A stretch of 64,000 nucleotides of DNA from Vesta saturnalis (lineage: Eukaryota > Arthropoda > Insecta > Coleoptera > Lampyridae): contig JARFJB010001945.1 in NCBI GenBank assembly GCA_036346205.1, forward strand, positions 3,334,001 to 3,398,000, in the 5' to 3' direction. Below, in pieces: positions 21,652-32,453 of this stretch. The notes beneath the pieces were generated by a model that saw nothing but the letters and a program-made list of their open reading frames with translations, was not told where the DNA came from and did not search any database. The stretch's first letter is position 1. The number at the start of each line of letters is the position of its first letter. Both the position numbers and the translations under genes were made by a program.

Positions 21652-24162
21652 GTATATTAAAATTTAATGTAGATTCCAAAAGTGCAATTTTTATTTGTAT
21701 TATTATGTATTCCTTGCTTTTATGTTATAATTTTTTCCATTATAACTTTTTTGTCAATGATTATTTTATTTTAGTATAGGATTATTTTATATCAAGTTTG
21801 CGACGTTAATTGAATTAAATGCTATTTTTATTTATGGCCAATTAAATCTCGGTATGGCATTACCGATTATACTTTTTATCATTCAATGATTGTAACGTGT
21901 TTTGAGCGTAATCAGTTTGTATAATAAAATACTTATCTTTTTTGGGTTTTTTTAATGGTGTATTTTGTGAAAGTTGAAAAATTAAAACATATGTTTTAAT
22001 TATTTTAAATTTAATTTAAACCCAAAAAAATAAGTATTTTATGTGTAATAATAGTGCAAGTTTACATTTTTAAAAAAATGACTTAGAAAATTTCTATTTG
22101 GCAAAAATGACTTTTGAATCACTAAATTATCAATTTTTATAATTTTTTGCAGTAACTTTTTCAAATATTTGTCTTTATTTCAATTCTCAATTATTTGGTT
22201 TCCATGGTGACCACGAACAAGGAATACTAGATTTAAGTATGTAGCTCATTTTTATCACAAATTTTATAATTGGGACTTTTTTGATAATAAGTATGAAACT
22301 GTTACGTTTAGGCAAATAAAGTTTTAAACAAACTTACCTTAATTTTTTACGTTAAATCGATCTGAGTAATAAAAAATAGGGGTTTCCATTTGATTTTTTT
22401 GAGTAACTTGCATTTTCTGATAGTCAAGTTTAGACATTCATAATTTTATTTTTATGAAAAATACAAATGTCATTTTTTGCAGAATGTTGCAATAAACCTT
22501 TGCCTACAACACCTCAAAGTTTTATTCAAATTGTTTGACAAGAACAATACAATTAACGAGTTATTACTAAGACCGCATCTGTCAATTTTTTTAGAAAAAT
22601 GTTTTTTTTAAAACGACTGAAATTTCGTATCTAGTTTATTTAACAAATTTACCTTAAAATTCGACATAGAATCCAAAAAGTATTAATATACGGGGTGTTC
22701 CATTTAAAATAAGCGACTAAGTACCGACTTCCGGTATAACCGAGAGTGGTACGAACGTGAAAATATTTTAGATTGAGTTAGCCCTAACATCATTACCTTG
22801 TCACCAAATTTTCAAAATTATAGTAAGTTTGGTTTAGCAGATACTCATAGGATCAACTCGCAAATACGGACCCTGTATTAATATCGTTTATGATTGTCTA
22901 TTTTGACATTGGACAACTAAGCTTTCATACTTTGAAATTAAAGTTAGCGTTACATAAAGTTGATTATTACTGTGGGATATATTTTTGAAAATTAATAAAT
23001 GCCGATACAGCACATTTATTTAGATAGCTTATAGCTTTTTGTGAATTTTTGAGAGCTTTTATATGAGCTATTTTAGGAGCTACTTTTCAGCTTAAGACCC
23101 GAGTAGTTAGTTACTTTCCTGCTTTAGGTTATCAATTTTTAGATCGCATTCATTACCCGTTTCCTCTAAAAATTTCAATCAAATGGCGCCAGTATGGTGT
23201 TTAGTACCCATTTTGACGTTTCGTGGAAGCAACGAGTACCCTTGCATTTTGTTTCTTAAGTACCCAGGCCTACACACTGAGCTAGTTGAATAATAATAAT
23301 TACTCTATCGGTAAATGGGATAATTGTTCTAGTATACGTTTGACCTGTAATAATTGTTATACAGCATACATTGTATGAAACCGACCCCTCAAGCAATGTA
23401 ATTTTGTGCTGCGGGGGAGTGATTAGTAATTTATATCTGAAATAAATGCTAGTGTTTGAATAGTAATTCCTTTGTGAAATAAAACTAGGGAATTATATTT
23501 CCGTCTAGTGGTCATATTTAACCATTTTAGATCACTTAGTGTATGTCTGTATTTCCTAATACCAAAAATTAAACCGATACAAGAATATTGGATCATTTAT
23601 ATACGTCTGAATACACGTAATTGTATACTAATTTCAGATTATTAAATACATTGTCATATCTGAAATTTACATCTCAAGTCCGAATCCATATACAATCGCA
23701 GATTTATACACAGATACTATTGTTAATTGCCTTTATGGTCAGTTTATTTTTTATCATACCCTACTCCTTAGTTCTTCCAAGCAAGTGAGGATTTGATAGT
23801 ATGGATATAAAGTTCATGGTTTTTAAATCAGATGGTCTATATCATCATTAACCTGTTTATTCGCACTCTATACATTAGACCCGAGAAGTCGTACTTTAAT
23901 TACTCACCATGTGCTTATTGAGGAAATTAAGTGTACTTTAGTGATTTACTAAAATTACATGCATATATTATAAATAATAAAGGTCGCAATGAAGAGCCCC
24001 GAAACACGCTTCGCGTTACAGCAAGTATTTCTGATTTTTAACATTCAATACTACTTGTTAAATCCTATTATACAAATAAGATTGCAATCGACTGCTCACA
24101 CTATAACTAACCCCTACATAATTTAAAATGGATGGTAATACAGATGTAATATATTTACGGCT
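21652..24162. other. AT-rich DNA with scattered TE ends, no gene
   Basis: It contains the palindromic element at 21919-22050 and an isolated transposon-terminus-like CGGGGTGTTCCATTTAAAAT at 22691-22710, followed by a short imperfect stem in ACTTCCGGTATAACCG. No coding sequence was recognised. Confidence 0.5.
21919..22050. repeat. small palindromic element with dispersed motif
   Basis: ATAATAAAATACTTATCTTT at the left is mirrored by AAATAAGTATTTTAT at 22030-22045, giving a ~130 bp fold-back unit. The left motif is the third copy of the word also seen at 3570 and 14819. Confidence 0.6.
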
Positions 24163-24170
24163 GTGGTAGT

Positions 24171-26417
24171 CAGGGCCGGATTTAGATGAAAAGAGGCCCT
24201 AGGCTACTCGACTTATGAGGCCCTTTCACCTCCCAATTTTAAGTTTGTAAACTACACGAGAGATTATAAAATACATCATTACTGTGATATATATCAATGT
24301 GTAAAGATAAATATAATATAAGATAAATATTTATAGGCACTTTAGAATGAGGTTTCAAATGTGATTTCAGAACTGCCCATCTTTTTGTGGAAGACGAAAA
24401 AAAGATATAAACTTCGTTCACAACACCAAAAAAATTAACACCATCAAGGCAACAATCAACAGTTGAACGACCTACTAAATTTAAAGAATGACTGAACTGA
24501 TCAGTATGAGATATGCCAGAAGTAGAATCTACTGAAAAGCTAAAGTAGTCAACCTTTTTCACTTCCGCCATAATTGTGCCTTTCACCATTTTCCATAAGT
24601 TGAATAATTCCCTCACATATGGTTTTAGACAGATGTGAAGGTTTTCCTGAGCCAGTATTTTCATATCGATCGATATGACCTCTTAAAAAAGGATCGAATT
24701 TTGCTACTAGTTCTAGAAGACAAAAGCAATTGCCGTTATTTGGAGTTTTTAATAGTCTCCTCTAGTGCAAATTACAGCGAAAACTCTTGCTATAACGTAA
24801 CGCCAGTATTGCTGCTCTTTTCTTATTTCTTCCTCTAGCTTTGAAGTTAAAGTTTTCCTTTTTGTTCTTGTTAAGTACGATAACATAGCATTCCTATGAT
24901 TTTCCGAATATTCATGAGTTTGAATGATAGCAGGGTTTTTAGAAGTTAATGCTGTTGTAGAAGATGCAATGTTTGGAAAGAGTTTACAAACAAACCAAAA
25001 ACACGGCCTTTTGAGGGACAGTACACAAGCCATTCTAGGGTATATTTTTCTCCATTGGCTTTTGTTGAATAAAAAATTGCTTTTGTACAAAATCTGGACT
25101 GATTCTTATATTCTCGCTTAGAATTTAAAAATGGTCCACAGTGATACTGAATTTGAGAAGGGCTCTTCTCTACGCAATATGATACATCATTTTGCGATAA
25201 ATTTGTCCACAAGCCAACATCTGTTACAGTAGACAAATGTTTGACATCACTATCTAAATTTGCAACATCTTGAACTTGGTGTTTCTCATTAGGTGTCTGA
25301 AAAAAATTCTGAATATTCGTATTATTTTCTTGTGACTCGCTTGTATATTCGTGTTTAGTAAGTTGCTCTTGAATTAGTTCCATATTTTCACTTTGAATTG
25401 GTGCAACGGCCGTGTCCTCACATACAACGTATTGCATTGCTTCCAATTGAGTAGTACTAGTTGGCACATGCATGTAAGCAGTAATTGATGTTAGCTTTTT
25501 TGCCTCATATTTTTGTAGCTTCTTTTTCTTGCGTTTGCAAGCGCTACTTTCAAATCTTTTACTTATTCTTAGATTAGAATCTAGAACAAAATATTTGAGT
25601 TATTAATGATTGTGCATAAATAAAAGTTAATTGTTTATTATTAATACAAAAAATAACATTTTACGTATTTGAACTGTGGTAAGTTTTCTGTTGATGAATA
25701 GCGCTTCGCTTGTAATAGACTAGTCATTGTTTATAAAATAAATATTAATTTCATAATTCCTGAATTTCAAATACTAATCAATTTAAAAAATATTTTCAAA
25801 ATATCTTTAATTTAATAATGAATCTAAATTATGATTTTTTAATCAAGATTGTATGGAACTGTTATTTTGTCTCATTGAAAAAAATAGCTATATATAATCA
25901 TGAAAATATAAAATAAAGCACGTAATATGCATTTTAAAATATACAAATTAAAACATATGTTGAGAACTTACCTAGAATTCCGCGAAATGAATATATTGTC
26001 ACAAAAAATTTTTTAATAGTATACTTACACTTCGCGAAAGTATTGAACCTACTGAACTCAAAAGGCGAGAATCAACGGATCGTGTTTTATATTATCGAAG
26101 TAACACGAATATAACCGAACTTGAAACTTCCAATCTACACCAATCTGCAAACTATACTTTGCTGCAATCGAGTATATACAAACGAACAGACCCAAATGAG
26201 CCGAACGCGTTGATCTTAACCAATACATTTTTAATTTTTTATGTTTGTTTATTAGCCATATGTGTAGAATTTCTCCTTATTTTCGGTTCAGTGTTTTAGT
26301 GTTCACTGTTTTTAGAATAGTATAATTTTAATTTTGCTAACAATTTGAATGTAGACCCCTCTTAATCTTGAGGCCCTAGGCTGAATCCTAGTTATCCTAT
26401 AGGAAAATTCGGCCTTG
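24171..26417 (-). mobile_element. hAT transposon with perfect 8 bp TSD
   Basis: Ends CAGGGCCGGATTTA (24171) and, inverted, CAAGGCCGAATTTT (ending 26417). The 8 bp GTGGTAGT occurs immediately outside both ends (24163-24170 and 26418-26425), the hAT hallmark. The body of 2247 bp holds a minus-strand transposase remnant. The rest of a full-length hAT gene is missing. Confidence 0.93.
24239..25605 (-). pseudogene. hAT (ZMYM1-like) transposase, truncated
   Basis: On the minus strand a basic N-terminus (CKRKKKKLQKYEAKKL) and a poorly conserved acidic linker lead to the TTF-type zinc finger (ANGEKYTLEWLVYCPSKGR, then CKLF). Next come NPAIIQTHEYSENHRNAM and the start of the catalytic domain (EEIRKEQQYWRYVIARVFAV; VKGTIMAEVKKVDYFSFSVD; STSGISHTDQ). 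Frameshifts lie near 25000-25090 and 24660-24760. The large C-terminal part of the RNase-H fold and the dimerisation domain are absent. What remains encodes DNA-binding and the first catalytic block only. Confidence 0.85.
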
Positions 26418-26425
26418 GTGGTAGT

Positions 26426-26890
26426 AATTTGTTGATCAATTGTATCGAAGGTCTTGGTGAAGTCACGCAGTACTAACACCTGATATTTTGCTAGGATTCA
26501 TAGCCCTAATCATGTTATGTCCTCTACAATGCTGAGACTACGCCCCGTCTAGATGTTGCTCTTAATAAAATGTTACAGTTTTCACTGTTCTGTTTGCACT
26601 GGCACAATTTTTGGCAAGATCTTCAATAATACGGAGAGAATGCTTATAGGACGTAAGTCGCTGTAACTACTGAGTGTATTCATTTCAGTGGCAGTAACAC
26701 CATTTTGGCATCTTTCTATACTTTAGGGAATATATTATTTCTCAAACAATAAATTACTATTAATGTAATAGAGGAAATGATTACTGGAGAGCATAATAGA
26801 ACCGTTTGAACACTAACACCTTGAAATCCATCACATTCAGATTTGAATTTAGAAATAAATGTTGCAGTGTTATAACGCTTTTACCTTCGG
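26426..26890 (-). pseudogene. LINE reverse transcriptase fragment
   Basis: The minus-strand frames give CDGFQGVSVQTVLL, then FPKVWKDAKMVLLPLK, YSDLRPISILSVL and LVLRDFTKTFDTIDQQI. These are consecutive palm/finger motifs of a non-LTR reverse transcriptase. The catalytic YADD/FADD block that should follow is not found beyond the hAT insertion at 26425. The LINE copy is therefore truncated, or was interrupted by the hAT and has since decayed. Confidence 0.75.
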
Positions 26891-28338
26891 TGGACGGTTA
26901 GTTATTATCAAAGTTGTCTGAGAGGGTCTGGCGGTGAAGTGCGGTTGGACTATCGCGGTATAATTGGGTTACTCGAGCGCCAATCTAGGTAACTTTTGAT
27001 TTAGAGCCCTAGATTCCTCTTCGCGGAGAATTAAAGGAGTAAAAGCGGTCCAAGTAGCGTCAGTGAAGATGTCGGTCTACCAGGGTTTCTGAAGACTTAA
27101 ATCGGTGCTGATATTTAAAACTTGTGTCGTTGTTGAGTCAGAAATGCGCGGTCTCGGTAGTATGATTCCAAAATAAATTCGGTTACCAAAAAAATAAAAC
27201 TCCTAATACGGAGGTCGGAAGCAGATGTTTTCAATGTCGGATAAATAATAAAAATTATTTTATAAGTTGGAAATTAAACTCCAGAACGATTCGTCAAACG
27301 ATAAAAAATATACACCAAACTCTCGGTCTCAGTAAAGAAATTAATTTCGTTATCGCGGATAAGTGGGACAGATCAAAGTAATATTTCTCGGACAAAAATA
27401 ACTCAGCCTCTAAATTATTCGGGCAGCTGAAAAAAAACCGCACTATAGTGCTTGGCGATATCCATTAATAAAATAATTTTTCGTCAACGGTGGCGGAGAA
27501 AAAAATAATACCTACATTCCTAAAAAAATAAAACAAGAACCAAAAACGCATTCAAGACGGTAAAGAAATAAACTAATACTTTTTCATACACGGTCCGCTA
27601 TCACTATAAAAATGGTAGTGGTAAAACAAAATTAACAACTCCAGTGATTAAAATAATTAACAGAATCAAGGGAAAATATATATAATTGCCAACGGCGACG
27701 GAAAACCAAAACTAAATTCGTAAACAAAAAATATAAACTGAAGATGTCGTTTGTCTAAACAGGCTATAAAATAATAAACTAATTTACCCTTATAATCTGT
27801 TTGAGACGGTCTATCGGTTTAATTAAAATAAATGTTATATTCTGACACCTTAAATAACAGATCGTACAGGATCCAAAATTATACAACAAAATCAGAAAAG
27901 AATATTGGTAATTAATAATCGGCTACTTGCTGCTAATAAAAATTATGTTAGTCGATATAGTATAGTGGGTGCAATATTTGTATCACCCGGTATATACACG
28001 GGTATCGGATTGTGACGGAAAACTACAACTAAATTCCAAAAAAAATAACAAACACAATGTATTTGTTCGGCACTAATAAAGGCGGCTATATAAAATAAAA
28101 ATTATCGAGAAATTTATTCTTTTAAGGCTAACATAAAAGAAAAAATCCGAATTACACTAAACTTAACCAGCTGAGCTAGAAAATAGAAATCGCGTCTATG
28201 TAAATGCTTACACTACATTTCAAAATTTAAAGTGTAATCGGTGACGGAAACCTTGAAACAATAAAGTAAATAATAAAATTCCTGATCTTATCGGATAATT
28301 GCACACATGCAAATACAATGTTAGTTAAATATATTTCC
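26891..28338. other. unassigned region with recurring ACGG words
   Basis: No protein recognised. Phrases such as GACGGAAAAC...AACTAAATTC recur (about 27700 and 28014) with looser versions at 27488 and 28243, which gives the impression of a decayed repeat. Confidence 0.3.
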
Positions 28339-28445
28339 CGTACGTGTGCGTGTGCGTGTGCGTGTGCGTGTGCGTGTGCGTGTGCGTGTGCGTGCGCGTG
28401 CGCGTGCGCGTGTGCGTGTGCGTGCGCGTGCGCGTGCGTGTGAGT
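28339..28445 (+). repeat. GT/GC-rich microsatellite
   Basis: Alternating (GTGCGT)n and (GCGTGC)n, entirely purine-pyrimidine alternating. The Val-Arg frames across it are artefacts. Confidence 0.95.
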
Positions 28446-29280
28446 GGATGTATGTTAGTATCCATGATAACTCCAGAACGAAAACACCTACATACTTAAA
28501 ATTTTGTATTCAAGCTGGTTTTCATTTCGCTGGGAAAAATTCAGCGGCGGCGAGGGAAGGGTTATTAGGAACTCTTTTTGATTTTTATTTCCGAAACAGA
28601 TACCTACTTTAAAAATATAAAAATACCAATATATAGACCTTATTCATATAGATTAATTATGTTCTATGCAATTGTTTGATACGACGCGTAATTTAGCGGC
28701 AAAAAATTCCTAGGATAGAATTTAAGTGTTTTCAATATCTGAATAATGATTAATTTTATAAGAAAATGCCTGGACATATGTTTTATAGAAAATTTAATTT
28801 TACTAAAATTATGAAGTTTTTTAATGTAAAGCGAAGTAAATGTAAAAATTAAATAAATATGACTCAAAATGGTTAAGCTGTATTATTGATATTTTTATTG
28901 AAGCGGGCGGCTTTAGAATTTTTTTAAGTTAGCATCTAGATGTCCATTAGCCTCTATCTGACATGAAGTTTTAAACGTCTGTTCGGTATAGATTATTGTT
29001 TTGGTTTTTACAATGTTGCCTATTTTCGTAATGAACTTATTATAAAAAAGGCTCCGTAGTTATTACAAAAAAATTGTTATTCAAATTATCTCATTTTGTA
29101 GATTGGAAGGTCGTGTGGTGTGCCACACCATATATCTTAATTTTCAAATTCTTTGCTTTTGTGCCTGTAATACTACTCAATTATGGATGAGATATGCTTT
29201 TGAAATATAATGCCTTACTTTTTCCAACTGGACATATTTTTAGTTATAAACCATTTTTAATTCCGAATGACAGAGCATTT

Positions 29281-29530
29281 GTGCGTGTGTGTGTGTGCCT
29301 GTGTGTATGTGTGTGTGTATGTATGTGAGTGTGTGTATGTGAGCGTGTATGGGTGCGTATGTGTGCGGGCGGTGTGTATGCGGTGTGCGTATGGTGTGCG
29401 TGTGGTATGCGTGTGGTGTGCGTGTGGTATGAGGTGTGAGTGTAGTGTGCGCGCGTGTGCGTGTTCGCTTGTACGTTTGTCCTTGTGCGCGTCATGTGTT
29501 TGTGTGCGCGTGTGAGTGCGTGTATTCGCG

Positions 29531-29562
<32 letters not shown>

Positions 29563-29727
29563 TGTGCGTGTGCGTGTGCGTGTGCGTGCGCGTGTGCGTG
29601 TGCGTGTGCGTGTGCGTGTGCGTGTGCGTGTGTGTGTGCGTGTGCGCGTGCGCGTGCGCGTGTGCGCGTGTGAGCGTGTGCGCGTGTGCGCGTGCGCGCG
29701 TGCGCGCGTGCGCGCGTGTGCGTGTGC

Positions 29728-29759
<32 letters not shown>

Positions 29760-29793
29760 GTGTGTGTGTGTGCGCGTGTGAGTGCGTGTATTC

Positions 29794-29824
<31 letters not shown>

Positions 29825-30096
29825 TGCGCGCGTGCGTGCGTGCGTGTGCGTGTGCGTGTGCGTGTGCGGGTGCGTGTGCGCGTGCGCGTGCGCGTGTGCG
29901 CGTGTGAGCGTGTGCGCGTATGCGCGTGTGCGCGTGTGCGCGTGTGCGCGTGCGCGTGTGCGCGCGTGCGCGCGTGTGCGCGTGTGCGCGTGTACGCGTG
30001 TGCGTGTGCGTGTGCGTGTGCGTGTGCGTGTGCGTGTGCGTATGCGTGTGTGTGTGCGTGTGTCTTTGTGTGTATGTGTAGATGTATGTGCGTGTG

Positions 30097-30167
<71 letters not shown>

Positions 30168-30185
30168 GCGTGTGCGTGTGTTTGT
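29281..30185 (+). repeat. ~0.9 kb complex GT/GC microsatellite
   Basis: Mixed (GT)n, (GTGCGT)n, (GCGT)n and (GC)n blocks with internal higher-order duplication: the phrase GTGAGTGCGTGTATTCG appears near 29510 and 29780. It ends in a pure (GT)n of ~35 units (about 30098-30165). Long Cys-Val, His-Thr and Arg-Val frames over it are not proteins. Confidence 0.95.
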
Positions 30186-31030
30186 GTATGTGAGTTACCG
30201 CGAGGGGCGCACGTGAAGGTTAGTATCCACCATAAATGTAAAACAATAAGACATACATATTTAAGTTACTTTCGAAGACCAGCAGAGTTTTGGTTTTGGT
30301 TTTAGCAATTATTTCTTAAATAACTGCATATTTCCAAAATATAAGAGTACTATAAGATGACAATTAAAATTATAAATTAAGTATGTTCTATGCAATTTGT
30401 TGATTCGAATCGTCATTTGGAGGAAAAATATTTTCTGAGTACCATTCAATGGTGTACTTCATATGAAATCAAATAAGCCATTAAAATGAATAAACCAATA
30501 TTTAAAACGCAACATTTTTTACACTCGGGTGGATCTGCAGTTGTTTTCCAAGTTGGCATCTAATCTAAATCTCTATCAACGTCTATCTGACTACATCATG
30601 ATTGTCATTTTGGCGACGTTGACTATTTTCATTATGAACGTTTCTGTCCCACCTAACTGTTGTTTTCAACTTTTACATCTATTACCGAAGTTAGTCATGC
30701 TTCATTGCGTAATAACTTCGCTGATCATTAATTTTTACAAATCTGATATTCATGCTGTTATTACTATTGTATTTCTTTACATAAATTTGGCTACTAAAAC
30801 TTATAACGAATTTGAACAAATTTGAAATTGTACTCTAACTAACCTTTATTACTTACTGAAAGTTTTTGTGTAATGGGGGTAGTAACTTGTATTATTCAAA
30901 TGATATACTATGCATGTGGAAAAGTACGAAACCCCAATTACACTGAAAGCGTATGCTATTTCTTATTTAAAAGCTGTACATTTTTTAGGTTAAAACATCT
31001 TTTTTAATTCCTGGATGACAGTAAATGAAA

Positions 31031-32377
31031 ATTTTCAAATATTGAGGGAAATTTTCGTTGCTAGAACTACAATTTCCTTAATCAGTTATTAAAAATAAAT
31101 ATTGCTCAGGTATGAATTTTCAGAATAGTGTGTTATGTTATATGTACTTCATTAACTTATGTATCCAGGACTTAGAATAACAGTTCAAACTCTATTTTTA
31201 AAACACAAAAATCGTTTATGCACTAAAGGTAAATACTTAAATGACAATCATAGCATAATTGGTATTGTAAGCTAATATAAATTTGTTTTCAAATTTGCAA
31301 AAACGTGTTTACTACGAAAATATAATATACTCGTACCAGTCATTAACTACGAAAGCAAACACATCTTTTTATTTAAAATTGAATTTTTATTTTATGGCAT
31401 AAATTTGCATTTGGTTATAAAGATTACACAGAAAATGTATAAATATGCAGGGCATTAAATGTTTTTACTGCAGGCCTGGGAATTCAGTTGCACCAGTATC
31501 CCGCAATTTAAAATTAAATAATATGAAATGTTACCAGAAAGTACAGTGGTTATAAACTTACACAGAAAATAAGTATGTCTAAAGGAGTTTCTAATAAATG
31601 TGGCAATAGTGTAGAAATTTTCGAAAGGGTAATATAATTCTGTTAATATGTTTATTTTTCAGTATCAAAGATGTTTACAAGAAAGTGAAATTCTAATATG
31701 CAAAATAAAGAAGGCTTTTTCTCCTGAATTTATAAAAGTTTCAAGTAATTTCTTATATAAAGATTTAAAAACCCACGTCATATAACTCTATATTTAAATA
31801 TTTCATGAATCAGAAAATCAGTTTCTTTCAAAAATTATTTGATATAAATGCAAATAAAGTTTTCAAATATACACATAAATTGCTTACAAGTTATTTGGTA
31901 GCCTTATAAGTTATTCTATCAAAAAGATCTATTTTTGTCATCGGATGCGATTCATCTCAAAGTTATATCAATCAAGATCTGTCTTCGGAAGTTGATCAAT
32001 TTATAAAAAAATACTTCATTCTCGAATTTCTGTCTAGATGTGCGTTAATAAATTTATACCATATAGAAGTAGTTTTCTTTCAAAGTATTTGAATTTTCAA
32101 GTTTACATTATGTGGTTGACATGAAAAATATTCTTTAATTTATTAACGATTGAGCAGAGCTAATTGTTTTGGTTTTGTACTAAATTGAACGCTGTCAGTA
32201 TAGAGAGATATTCAGAAATTAATTAATTAAATATATGCTTCATTTTTTGTCTAGTTATATGGGGTCCTGCATCTTAGCATCTTTTACTACATCTAAATGA
32301 TTTATATTACAAAAAATATTAAAACGGAGCAATAAAATGGTTGATAGACAGCATATGTTAAAAATATTTTCATAAAT
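31031..32377. other. AT-rich DNA, no gene seen
   Basis: No domain-bearing frame or defined repeat recognised. Confidence 0.45.
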
Positions 32378-32453
32378 ACAGGGTGGGCCCATAATTCCAT
32401 GACAACACAAACTTAAATAACAATATTAAATATTTTTTAATGGAACACCCTAT
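32378..32453. repeat. very short MITE-like unit
   Basis: TACAGGGTGGGCCC at the left and ATGGAACACCCTATA at the right act as imperfect inverted ends of a 76 bp unit. It is directly followed by the larger element at 32454, so two sets of ACAGGGTG-type ends are juxtaposed. Confidence 0.45.

Larger units (their letters stand above)
28339..31030 (+). repeat. diverged tandem duplication headed by microsatellites
   Basis: Unit 1 (28339-29280) and unit 2 (29281-31030) share the same order of landmarks. These are a GT/GC microsatellite, GTTAGTATCCA (28453; 30219), a TATGTTCTATGCAATT-like block (28660; 30382), GTTRGCATCTA followed by CTATCTGAC (28929; 30552), and TTTTTAATTCC..ATGACAG (29254; 31002). 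The copies are clearly diverged. No coding sequence is evident. Confidence 0.65.

Noticed and set aside
29244..30305. Long open frames rich in Cys-Val, Arg-Val or His-Thr on both strands
   Set aside because: They are translations of a GT/GC microsatellite in different frames. They have no start context and no domain, and several overlap in all frames.
30529..30825. 98-residue plus-strand frame after the long microsatellite
   Set aside because: It lies within the diverged tandem duplication. The corresponding stretch of the other unit is not open, so it is not a conserved gene.
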